Of a DNA stretch of 31,074 nt, positions 8,461 to 15,777 are shown piece after piece; position 1 is the stretch's first letter; every line of letters starts with the position of its first letter. The position numbers and the translations under genes were made by a program. The notes under the pieces are model-generated. The model was not told the DNA's origin, did no database searches, and saw nothing but the letters and a program-made list of their open reading frames with translations. The DNA is from a virus. Location of the stretch: positions 1 to 31,074 of the IMG/VR virus record IMGVR_UViG_3300035703_001342. One strand, 5' to 3'.

Positions 8461-8679
8461 ATGAACGAAGAACAGATTGCAGACATTTGGATGTTATTTA
8501 AAGAATATGCCGATAAAAAAACTGTAGCTATTACTGCTGAAAAGTTTGTTGACATACTAGCAGACTATGGAGTATCTGATGAGACTTTTCATTCTCTTGT
8601 AGGAGTCGACGGACATTTAGACGATGCAATCAACTACTATCTTGACTTAGATTCTGAAACCGACGAGGACGACGAGTAA
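8461..8679 (+). CDS. Small acidic conserved protein downstream of uvsX
   Basis: A 72-aa, strongly acidic protein ending in DSETDEDDE. The first 60 residues are helical (EQIADIWMLFKEYADKK, then AEKFVDILADYGVSDE). I recall similar small proteins next to uvsX in marine T4-like phages but no defined function. It lies between uvsX and the UvsY-like gene with 4-bp gaps on both sides, so it is co-transcribed with them. Confidence 0.75.
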   Translation: MNEEQIADIWMLFKEYADKKTVAITAEKFVDILADYGVSDETFHSLVGVDGHLDDAINYYLDLDSETDEDDE

Positions 8680-8683
8680 TCAT

Positions 8684-9139
8684 ATGGGATGGTATTCCGA
8701 GGTATCTAGAGATATTTTGAAAATTCCTAATGCGATACAATACTTTGAAGACGAGCTGTTACAAGCTCGTCTTGAAGTAAAGATCAAAGGAAATATCGAG
8801 CGAACTTCGGCAGAATTGCCGGGAATAGTAGAACACAGATTTAACCAACTTCAAGAAATTGAAGCAATACTAGAATACTTGAATATTGAATTGCGAAGAT
8901 TACGCAGTACATTTTTTAAAAAGTATTTGGAAAATTATCAACGAGCGTTAAGTAGTCGCGATGTTGAAAAATACGTTGATGGTGAAGATGATGTTGTTGA
9001 CTACGAAAAAATCATTAACGAATTTGCACTGATAAGAAACAAGTGGCTTGGAGTGTTAAAAGCATTGGATCAAAAACAATGGCAGATAACTAATATTGTA
9101 AAACTTCGAGTTGCAGGAATGGAAGACGCTACCTTATGA
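8684..9139 (+). CDS. uvsY: UvsY-like recombination mediator (probable)
   Basis: A 151-aa, mostly helical protein. UvsY (137 aa in T4) loads UvsX onto gp32-coated ssDNA. The C-terminal part has the UvsY-type pattern of a long helix, a variable acidic linker (KYVDGEDDVVDYEK) and a final helix, LKALDQKQWQITNIVKLRV, which resembles the T4 region that reads through NNRSFQIKNAI. Direct linkage to uvsX supports the call. Homology is suggested by pattern only; a profile search would decide it. The stop overlaps the next ATG (ATGA), so it is coupled to the first glycan gene. Confidence 0.6.
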   Translation: MGWYSEVSRDILKIPNAIQYFEDELLQARLEVKIKGNIERTSAELPGIVEHRFNQLQEIEAILEYLNIELRRLRSTFFKKYLENYQRALSSRDVEKYVDGEDDVVDYEKIINEFALIRNKWLGVLKALDQKQWQITNIVKLRVAGMEDATL

Positions 9140-9906
9140 AATACCCCAAGTTACAAGGAACTAGATCTACGCAAAAGCACGTGATTTATTTTTCTTGTGA
9201 CTGGTTGTATTATCAAGAACATGGCATACCACTAATAAAAAGTATTGTAAATACAATAGACTGGATTGGTGTGCATGTACATTTAGTTTTATATAGACCT
9301 CCCACTGATTTATATTATCACACTCGTGTTTCTTATACATACGAAATTATCTCAGATGATTTTATAAATTCTATTGTACTAGCAACTGACAGCGGTAAAT
9401 TAACTGTAAACAAAGAACTGTTGCACACCGACAACGAATATAGAATCAAAGAAATAATTTACTTTAGTTGTGCAAGATTTATAAAGTTAGCAGAGTTATT
9501 CCAAAAAAATCAATTTGTATTGCAGATTGACGCAGATGCAATATTGTTTAACGAATTTTCTTTAGAAGAGTTTAAAGAAGTAACAGTCAAACCGCGCGGC
9601 ATGAGAAAGCCCAAAGATCCACACACATTGATTGCCAGCTGTATCAGTTTGGGCACAGGAGATGCTGGAGAAAATTTTAAAAACAGTTTTTCAACTTTGT
9701 TACAAAATTCATTTTCCAAGGGTGCATACTGGTACATAGATCAAGAAATATTAAGAAAAGTTTTTTATAATATTGAATTTGAAACAATCAATACCAAGTG
9801 GTGTAATTGGGGACTTAAAAAAACAGACTACTTTTCTACAGGAAAAGGGAGTAAAAAAACTCACCCTAGATTCGTAGAAAGGGTAAAAGTATGGAAGGAT
9901 ATATAA
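9136..9906 (+). CDS. GT-A type glycosyltransferase-like protein
   Basis: A 256-aa protein with a nucleotide-sugar/metal D-x-D motif, QIDADA (D132, D134), preceded by an ARFIKLAELF helix as in GT-A enzymes that handle a polymer-bound acceptor. A later motif (KGAYWYIDQEIL, about residues 195-206) resembles the D-Q pair seen in GT8-like enzymes. It would transfer a sugar from an activated donor, but donor and acceptor cannot be read. It is the first gene of the glycan cassette, overlapping the UvsY-like gene by 4 bp and the next gene by 16 bp. Confidence 0.7.
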   Translation: MKYPKLQGTRSTQKHVIYFSCDWLYYQEHGIPLIKSIVNTIDWIGVHVHLVLYRPPTDLYYHTRVSYTYEIISDDFINSIVLATDSGKLTVNKELLHTDNEYRIKEIIYFSCARFIKLAELFQKNQFVLQIDADAILFNEFSLEEFKEVTVKPRGMRKPKDPHTLIASCISLGTGDAGENFKNSFSTLLQNSFSKGAYWYIDQEILRKVFYNIEFETINTKWCNWGLKKTDYFSTGKGSKKTHPRFVERVKVWKDI

Positions 9907-10457
9907 TATATCTTCCAGAATACGCCAACAGTGTCAAATGGGCACAACATGCACTAGATAGTGCAAAAAAACACAACTGGAATGTGCAGTTATATCCAGG
10001 TGTTGATGGCACTAAAATGCGAATACAAGACCTCGGATTATCTGTATTCTCTTCGTCAAAAAAAGTAAAAAGACTGTTTGAAAAATCCGGTGTGCATGGA
10101 TGCTTTTTATCTCATTATCATCTTTGGAAAAAAGCAGTTCAAGAAAACAAAACTATTGCAATTTTTGAACACGATGTTGAATTTTACAAACCATATATCA
10201 AAACTGATTTTGAGGATGTATTAAAACTAGAAGGTTTTACGGAAGCAAAACCTATATCACCGGGTAAATGGTGGGAAGGTGCAAGAGCGTATGTAATCAC
10301 TCCTCAAGCTTCGCAAAAAATAATAAATTGGATTGAACAAAACGGTGCTATGCCGGCTGACTGGATGCTGTGCGACGGCATTGTTGATATTAAGTTTGAC
10401 CACAACAATCTAGTTGGATATTGTAAAAATACATTCAGTTTTACAAAGGATTTGTAA
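9891..10457 (+). CDS. GT25-family glycosyltransferase
   Basis: A 188-aa protein with GT25 (LgtB/LpsA) hallmarks: GCFLSHYHLWKKAV (from residue 70) followed by AIFEHDVEF (E93, D95), the family's LSH and E-x-D signatures. GT25 members in bacteria commonly add galactose or glucose to lipooligosaccharide. The N-terminus keeps the usual YIIYLPE strand and PGVDG turn. It is shorter than cellular GT25 proteins (about 250 aa). It overlaps both neighbours (16 bp upstream, TAATG downstream). Confidence 0.85.
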   Translation: MEGYIIYLPEYANSVKWAQHALDSAKKHNWNVQLYPGVDGTKMRIQDLGLSVFSSSKKVKRLFEKSGVHGCFLSHYHLWKKAVQENKTIAIFEHDVEFYKPYIKTDFEDVLKLEGFTEAKPISPGKWWEGARAYVITPQASQKIINWIEQNGAMPADWMLCDGIVDIKFDHNNLVGYCKNTFSFTKDL

Positions 10458-11242
10458 TGAGAAGATTAATTTATCAAGTATATGTCGGACAACCAAGTAA
10501 CCTATATGATGCATGTATTAAAAGCGTTTCGGATTATTGTAAAAAATATAATATAGATCATATTGTACAAAAAAATTCTATATTAAGAATTCAGCCAGAT
10601 TTATCAAGAACCGGCAGAAGCAAAGAAGCAGTTAGTAGATTAGGGTATCTACCTATCTTTGAAAAAGAAAATGCATTTGCTTACGTTGACAAATATGATC
10701 AAATTGCCATAGTAGACAGTGACATTTACATTAAACCAAATGCCCCCAATATATTTGAAAGTTTTGAAAACGCTTACGACTTTGGTGCAGTTGCAGAACG
10801 AGAATTACCCTGCAATAAAAAATATAAATCAAAAATACGAAAATATTCTCATAATGCCTTTGGTAATTTAAAAGACGTAGACTGGAAATGGAACGACCTA
10901 GGTGCAGAGTTTTACAATATGGGACTTATGATTTTTAACTCAGAAAACTTTAAAAAATACTTAAAATCTCAAACTCCGAGAGAATTTATTTCTAGACCAG
11001 AATTCAAAGACTTTGTTGACGGTGTTGGATTTTATAGATGGAGCACAGATCAAATGTTATTAAACTGGTGGGTTAAAAAAGAATCCATGGCAGTAAAAAA
11101 CCTAGATTGGCATTGGAACGCTTTGTATAAAGGTATAGAAGATAAGTATTTAAAAGATGCGCACTTTATACATTTCTTTCTAAAAGATTTGTTACCCAAC
11201 AAAGGCGAAAATGTAACTGACTTACTGAAAGACATTTTATGA
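10457..11242 (+). CDS. GT-A type glycosyltransferase-like protein
   Basis: A 261-aa protein with a clear D-x-D motif in IAIVDSDIYI (D87, D89) and a second motif, YRWSTDQMLLNWW (near 195), where the D-Q pair is typical of GT8-like GT-A folds. The N-terminal strand MRRLIYQVYVG opens a Rossmann-like domain. An aromatic Trp-rich C-terminal stretch (DWHWNALY) and HFIHFFLKD resemble the His-containing metal-binding end of GT8 enzymes. Start overlaps the previous stop (TAATG), stop overlaps the next start (ATGA). Substrate unknown. Confidence 0.75.
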   Translation: MRRLIYQVYVGQPSNLYDACIKSVSDYCKKYNIDHIVQKNSILRIQPDLSRTGRSKEAVSRLGYLPIFEKENAFAYVDKYDQIAIVDSDIYIKPNAPNIFESFENAYDFGAVAERELPCNKKYKSKIRKYSHNAFGNLKDVDWKWNDLGAEFYNMGLMIFNSENFKKYLKSQTPREFISRPEFKDFVDGVGFYRWSTDQMLLNWWVKKESMAVKNLDWHWNALYKGIEDKYLKDAHFIHFFLKDLLPNKGENVTDLLKDIL

Positions 11243-12012
11243 AGCATATTGCAATTAGATCAACTAGTGTAAGAAAACGCAATAGACCTTATACTACCCC
11301 GGGACTAGGAGATCGTGTGCATACTGTTTTAATTGGGTTATTGTACAGCTTATCTCATAATGTTCCGGTAACATTGCACTTAACCAGTGACAAATGGGAT
11401 AAACAAAAGCCTGAATCTTTTAATGAAATTTTGAGTTTAATTCCTCCAGGATTGGTACATATTCAACCTCACTCGGTATCTAATTTACCCGAGGACAAAT
11501 GGTTATCATACTTAAAACAGCAAGGAGTTGATGCAGTACCGTATTGTTATAAAGATTATTTAGGAAAATTTGAAGATCTCGAAGAGCTTGATATTTCAAA
11601 GTATTTTTCTAAGTATCCATGTATTGCTCCGCTAAACAGTAACATAACATTGCCTTCTAAATTTATAACAGTTCAGTGGGATTCCACTGACGAAGCTAGA
11701 CGATTAAGTGATACAGAAATAAAAAATATAGAATCAAAATATCTTGCTCAAGGATACAGTATTGTTGTTATTGGAGGCAACGCACATACTGAAAATTTAA
11801 AATTTTCATTAAAGGACATAGGAAATGCAATGTCCAATGCTGATATGCATGTAGGAGTAGATTCTGGATTCATGCATTTTGCACAGCTTTATAAATTACC
11901 TAACCAGATACACATGTACAATAAAGATCCAGATAAAAACAATTGGTCTCATCATTTAAAAAGAGCAGTTGACAATGGCATAGTGTTTAACAAATATTTT
12001 AATAAGGAATAA
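11239..12012 (+). CDS. GT9-like (heptosyltransferase-like) glycosyltransferase
   Basis: A 257-aa protein with a GT-B layout. The N-terminal part has TTPGLGDRVHTVLIGLLYSL, similar to the glycine loop that opens heptosyltransferases (GDxxxxxP region). The C-terminal part has SNADMHVGVDSGFMHFAQL (residues about 206-224), which parallels the GT9 donor-site motif of the form D-S/T-G-x-M/x-H. GT9 enzymes transfer ADP-heptose or similar donors to LPS core. It is shorter than cellular members (about 320-350 aa). Its place among other transferases supports the role; the donor is not known. Confidence 0.65.
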   Translation: MKHIAIRSTSVRKRNRPYTTPGLGDRVHTVLIGLLYSLSHNVPVTLHLTSDKWDKQKPESFNEILSLIPPGLVHIQPHSVSNLPEDKWLSYLKQQGVDAVPYCYKDYLGKFEDLEELDISKYFSKYPCIAPLNSNITLPSKFITVQWDSTDEARRLSDTEIKNIESKYLAQGYSIVVIGGNAHTENLKFSLKDIGNAMSNADMHVGVDSGFMHFAQLYKLPNQIHMYNKDPDKNNWSHHLKRAVDNGIVFNKYFNKE

Positions 12013-12019
12013 AACAAAA

Positions 12020-12592
12020 ATGATGTTTGGCAAAAATTTACAATCGAGTCATGTTGTCGATAGGATATCTTCTAATACAGTAGGTGTAGAATTAGGAGTT
12101 TGGCAAGGCAATAGTTCTGCAAAATTTGTTACAAAAACAAAACACATGCATTTGGTAGATGCATGGGCTGTAGAACCTTACAAAAACAGCAAAGAGCACG
12201 GAGATTATAACACTTACTTGAGTAGGTATTCGGAATTAGTAGGGTCATCAAATCCTGAGGATTTTCAAAAATACTATGATAAGATATACGAAAGTGTAAA
12301 AGAAAAATTTAAAAATAATAATGTAACAATACATCGTATGACCACTACAGAATTTTTTGAGCAGTTTAAAGAAACAGTTGATTGGATCTATGTCGATGCC
12401 GCCCACGATTTTGACGGTTGTTATAAAGATCTATGCAGTTCTCTAAAAATAGTCAGATCGGGCGGAACAATCTACGGCGACGATTATAACAATCGACCTG
12501 GTGTAAAATCAGCAGTTGATGCATTCGTAAAAGAACATAACTTAAAATTTAATAACTTCTTCGGAAATCAATACGAAATACAGGTTCCATAA
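12020..12592 (+). CDS. Class I SAM-dependent methyltransferase
   Basis: A 190-aa protein. Motif I is VGVELGVWQGNSS (near residue 24), with the E-x-G-x-x-x-G pattern of Methyltransf_24-type enzymes. Motif II/III acidic residues appear in MHLVDAW. The post-motif VDWIYVDAAHDFDGCY and RSGGTIYGDDY match the D-A-x-H and G-G-x-x-x-x-D-D features of sugar and small-molecule methyltransferases such as MacF/TylF-like enzymes. In this cassette a glycan O-methylation role is likely. The stop overlaps the next start (TAATG). Confidence 0.82.
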   Translation: MMFGKNLQSSHVVDRISSNTVGVELGVWQGNSSAKFVTKTKHMHLVDAWAVEPYKNSKEHGDYNTYLSRYSELVGSSNPEDFQKYYDKIYESVKEKFKNNNVTIHRMTTTEFFEQFKETVDWIYVDAAHDFDGCYKDLCSSLKIVRSGGTIYGDDYNNRPGVKSAVDAFVKEHNLKFNNFFGNQYEIQVP

Positions 12593-12945
12593 TGAAAATA
12601 GAAATTCCGATCAGTGTAGGTGATTTTATAGACCGATTGAGCATTTTAGAAATTAAAAAAGAAAATAAATTAAACGTCGACAAAGAATTAGAAATATATT
12701 ACAACATTTCTAATTCTTTAGATCCTCAGGTTTTTTTGTATTTTAAAAATATTATTAAATCCATAAATCTTTCTTTGTGGGATATAGAATATAAAAAGCG
12801 TCAAAAATCTGCAAGATATACATCCGAGTATTCAGATTTAAGTACATTGACTACACAATTAAACGATCTTCGTCACGAAACTAAAAAAAGAATAGATTCT
12901 TTTTTTAACAGTGATATAGTTGAATTAAAGAAACACGAGGAATAA
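12592..12945 (+). CDS. DUF6165-like protein
   Basis: A 117-aa protein that opens IEIPISVGDFIDRLSILEIK, the signature I associate with the DUF6165 family found in glycan and glycosyltransferase clusters of marine and other bacteria. The rest is helical with a central NLSLWDIEYKKRQ and a charged C-terminus. No function is known to me. It is translationally coupled to the upstream methyltransferase and lies 2 bp before a second methyltransferase. Confidence 0.65.
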   Translation: MKIEIPISVGDFIDRLSILEIKKENKLNVDKELEIYYNISNSLDPQVFLYFKNIIKSINLSLWDIEYKKRQKSARYTSEYSDLSTLTTQLNDLRHETKKRIDSFFNSDIVELKKHEE

Positions 12946-12947
12946 CC

Positions 12948-13466
12948 ATGCATCCTAGCAGTATAGAAAATATGAAAAAATGTAGAAATGAATTTCTAAT
13001 ATTAAAAGAAAACATTGACATTCTTGATGTAGGAGGCAGAGGACTTAAAAAAGCCAATAGATCATATTACCCCATATTTCAAGATGTTGCTAAAAATTAT
13101 TTTATAGCAGACATAGTAGCAGGTCCGGGTGTAACACATGTTATGCCTGCACCCTATGTTATTCCTATGGCAGACAACAGTATCGATTTAGTGGTATCTG
13201 GGCAAACATTAGAGCATGTAAAAAATCCTTTTAGAAGTGTTGCCGAGATGACACGAGTATTAAAGTCCGGCGGGTACATTGCATTGATAGCCCCAAGTGC
13301 AGGTCCGAGACATGATGTTATTGACTGTTGGAGATTTATGGACGATTCGTTTGCTGCAATAGCAGAAGAATGCAATTTAGAAACAGTAGCAGATTGGATA
13401 CACCAAGGCCCTAGTGGACGAGAACACGAATGGCGAGATCATGTGTTTGTGGGTCGAAAAAAGTGA
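12948..13466 (+). CDS. SAM-dependent methyltransferase (Methyltransf_11 type)
   Basis: A 172-aa protein with motif I IDILDVGGRG (near residue 23), an acidic post-I segment (FIADIVAGPG), VIPMADNSIDLVVSGQTLEHV (the D-x-V/I-x-S-x-x-x-x-E-H signature) and LKSGGYIALIAPS. This is the usual Methyltransf_11 layout. The small size and position in the cassette suggest methylation of a sugar residue or a sugar precursor. The stop codon overlaps the next gene's GTG start (GTGA). Confidence 0.85.
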   Translation: MHPSSIENMKKCRNEFLILKENIDILDVGGRGLKKANRSYYPIFQDVAKNYFIADIVAGPGVTHVMPAPYVIPMADNSIDLVVSGQTLEHVKNPFRSVAEMTRVLKSGGYIALIAPSAGPRHDVIDCWRFMDDSFAAIAEECNLETVADWIHQGPSGREHEWRDHVFVGRKK

Positions 13467-14122
13467 AAGCATTTATAATAACTATTTTTAGTAATAACAA
13501 TAGTGTTAATTATGCTAATAAATGTTTGGAATCTATAAAAGAAACCAATAGCAAGCTTGCCCCGGAGTTATTTTCAGCAGTTACTCCGGAAACGATGTTT
13601 GACGTTGTATGGCAATGGCCAGCAAGAAAAAAACAAACATGCAACAAAACCGGTCTTTTATTATCAGCTTATAAAAATGTAGATATAAACAAACGTATCT
13701 CTTGCGCACAGAGTCACTACTTGCTTTGGAAAAAATGTGTAGAATTAAATGAAACTATTTGTATATTAGAACACGACGCTGTTTTTATCAAAACATTTGA
13801 TTTAGAAGATTTTGACGGCGGAGCAATGTCTATTAATTCTCCTGCAAATGCTACATTTAATGATAAAATTTATGATTCACTATTGGAAAATAAAGAAAAC
13901 GAAGTTCCTTGGGTAACTGATCGAACTATTCCTCAAGGCCTTCCGGGTAACAGTGCATATGTAATAAAACCCTGGGCTGCTAAAAAAGCAATAGAATTAC
14001 AAGACAATATAGGATGGTGGCCAAATGATGCTATATTATGTAAACAGCTTTGCCCTTGGCTAACAGTATATAAACCATATTTTACTACATTACAAAATAT
14101 CAAATCAACTACAAGCAACTAA
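13463..14122 (+). CDS. GT25-family glycosyltransferase (second copy)
   Basis: A 219-aa protein starting at GTG 13463. This start makes a GTGA overlap and puts the beta-strand KAFIITIF at the N-terminus; an ATG at 13430 would add 11 non-conserved residues and a 37-bp overlap. Signature motifs are SCAQSHYLLWKKCV (from residue 80) and ICILEHDAVF (E103, D105), both GT25. Compared with the GT25 gene at 9891 it has a longer variable loop around residues 45-75 and a C-terminal GNSAYVIKPWAA segment. It likely adds a different residue of the same glycan (inference). Confidence 0.82.
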   Translation: MKAFIITIFSNNNSVNYANKCLESIKETNSKLAPELFSAVTPETMFDVVWQWPARKKQTCNKTGLLLSAYKNVDINKRISCAQSHYLLWKKCVELNETICILEHDAVFIKTFDLEDFDGGAMSINSPANATFNDKIYDSLLENKENEVPWVTDRTIPQGLPGNSAYVIKPWAAKKAIELQDNIGWWPNDAILCKQLCPWLTVYKPYFTTLQNIKSTTSN

Positions 14123-14129
14123 CGTCAAT

Positions 14130-14137
14130 AATAAATA
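14130..14137 (+). promoter_or_regulatory. T4-type late promoter motif inside the glycan cassette
   Basis: AATAAATA lies in the 20-bp gap after the second GT25 gene and ends 5 bp before the ATG at 14143. It suggests a separate late transcription unit for the downstream half of the cassette. No Shine-Dalgarno sequence is seen. Confidence 0.5.
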
Positions 14138-14142
14138 TTTTC

Positions 14143-14910
14143 ATGAATAAACGTATAGTACTTGTTACTGGAGGCTTTGACCCATTGCACAGTGGTCACA
14201 TTGCATATTTTAAAGCTGCAAAAAAACTAGGAAACAAACTGGTCGTTGGAGTAAATTCCGACAGCTGGCTAACTAGAAAAAAAGGCCGGCCTTTTATGCC
14301 TTGGGACGAACGTGCTGCTATTATTAGAGAACTGTCAGTAGTTGATGAAGTTATCGAATTCAACGACGATGACGGAAGTGCAAATTTTGCAATTTATAAA
14401 TGCCTACAAAAGTATCCGGAGCACAAACTGATATTTGCCAATGGAGGTGACCGTGTTCCGGATAATTGTCCTGAATACATTTATAAAAATACTCCTTGGG
14501 TTGAATTTGCATTTGGAGTAGGCGGCGAAGATAAGAAGAACTCAAGCAGTTGGATTTTGGAAGAATGGAAAAATCCAAAAACTACAAGAGATTGGGGATG
14601 GTACAGAGTACTTGATGATAAAACAGGATACAAAGTAAAAGAGCTTGTTATTGAACCAGGAAAAAGTTTATCGGATCAACGACACTTTTTAAGAGCTGAA
14701 CACTGGTATGTATTAAAAGGTTCATGCACTGTTAAAACAGAATATAACAACGTTACTCAAACAATAGAACTAAATGAATTAACATCTGGATATATAATTG
14801 GAAAAGAAGTGTGGCATAAAGTTACCAATAACACTGAAAACCTTTGTCATATTTTAGAAGTACAGTACGGCGAACAATGTGTGGAGAATGATATTGAACG
14901 AAGAAACTAA
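14143..14910 (+). CDS. Nucleotidyltransferase fused to mannose-6-P isomerase-type cupin
   Basis: A 255-aa two-domain protein. Residues 1-145 are a cytidylyltransferase-like domain: GGFDPLHSGH (HxGH at 16-19) and NSSSW (133-137), equivalent to the ISST-type motif of RfaE/TagD enzymes that make ADP-heptose or CDP-glycerol. Residues 151-250 are a type II phosphomannose isomerase cupin: WGWYRVL, then Q-x-H-x-x-R-x-E (Q179, H181, R184, E186), and H225. The expected reactions are NMP transfer to a sugar phosphate plus an isomerase or epimerase step; the substrate is not determined. The two domains are usually separate proteins or fused to other partners. It has its own late promoter motif and overlaps the next gene. 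Confidence 0.85.
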   Translation: MNKRIVLVTGGFDPLHSGHIAYFKAAKKLGNKLVVGVNSDSWLTRKKGRPFMPWDERAAIIRELSVVDEVIEFNDDDGSANFAIYKCLQKYPEHKLIFANGGDRVPDNCPEYIYKNTPWVEFAFGVGGEDKKNSSSWILEEWKNPKTTRDWGWYRVLDDKTGYKVKELVIEPGKSLSDQRHFLRAEHWYVLKGSCTVKTEYNNVTQTIELNELTSGYIIGKEVWHKVTNNTENLCHILEVQYGEQCVENDIERRN

Positions 14911-15700
14911 GCCACTAAGAATCTTTATTGGTTGGGACAGTAGAGAAGATATAGCATATCAAGTTGCTAGACAAAGCATTCTAGACCATGCAAGTGTTCC
15001 TGTTGAAATTGTTCCTTTAAAACAAAACCAACTTAGAAAAGACGAGCTGTACTGGAGAGACGTTGACAAGTTAGCTACAACAGAATTTACCTATACTAGA
15101 TATCTAATTCCTGAATTAACTGGATTTGAGGGATGGGCACTCTTTATAGATTGCGATTTCTTGTTTAAAGAAGATGTTGCCAAACTGTTTGAGCTGACAG
15201 ACGACAAGTATGCAATAATGTGTGCTCAACACGATTACAATCCTCCTGCCGGAATGAAGATGGATGGCAAAAAGCAAACACAATATCCTAGAAAAAATTG
15301 GTCTAGTATGATGCTAATCAATTGTGCTCATCCAAAAAATAAAATATTAACAAAAGAAGTAGTTAACGATCCTAACAAAACAGGTGCATACTTTCATAGA
15401 TTTTCTTGGTTAAAAGATGACGAGATTGGCGCGGTAAGTCACGAATGGAATTGGCTTGTAAATTGGTATACCGAACCACTGGATGGAAAGCCAAAAGCAA
15501 TACATTACACCGAAGGCGGTCCGTGGTTTGAAAAATATCAAGATTGCGAATATGCAACAGATTGGTATAAAGTTTCTAATAGATGTTATGCAAAGATTGT
15601 TGAAGAACAAGCAAAAGAAATAAAAATGTTTGACAAAAGACAGGTTGAAGTTGACGACTTAACATACCCTGATCAAAAAAAAAATTATTTAAACACATAA
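14888..15700 (+). CDS. GT-A type glycosyltransferase-like protein
   Basis: A 270-aa protein when started at ATG 14888. GTG at 14879 and TTG at 14894 are alternatives; a GTGGAG at 14881-14886 is spaced best for the TTG. The N-terminus LRIFIGWDSREDIAYQV is a GT-A opening, and ALFIDCDFLF carries the D-x-D (D88, D90). The C-terminal GPWFEKYQDCEYATDWY fits the end of GT8-like enzymes. It ends in an A10 run and TTTAAAC next to the stop; the frame just after it is open into the next gene (see frameshift site). Donor and acceptor unknown. Confidence 0.8.
   Translation: MILNEETKPLRIFIGWDSREDIAYQVARQSILDHASVPVEIVPLKQNQLRKDELYWRDVDKLATTEFTYTRYLIPELTGFEGWALFIDCDFLFKEDVAKLFELTDDKYAIMCAQHDYNPPAGMKMDGKKQTQYPRKNWSSMMLINCAHPKNKILTKEVVNDPNKTGAYFHRFSWLKDDEIGAVSHEWNWLVNWYTEPLDGKPKAIHYTEGGPWFEKYQDCEYATDWYKVSNRCYAKIVEEQAKEIKMFDKRQVEVDDLTYPDQKKNYLNT
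15675..15694 (+). other. Candidate -1 ribosomal frameshift site
   Basis: Two slippery heptamers lie in the glycosyltransferase reading frame: A AAA AAA within the A10 run (15675-15684) and T TTA AAC at 15688-15694, the classic heptamer. A -1 slip at either enters the frame of the next gene, which is open from 15673 with no stop to 16593. No clear downstream stem-loop was identified. A one-base undercall in A10 would give the same picture. Confidence 0.4.
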
Positions 15701-15777
15701 TACACTCTATAGTAGACCCTACAGAGAAATATTATCCTTCCTCAAAAGAAGAGGCACTAAAAATATGGAATGACGAA

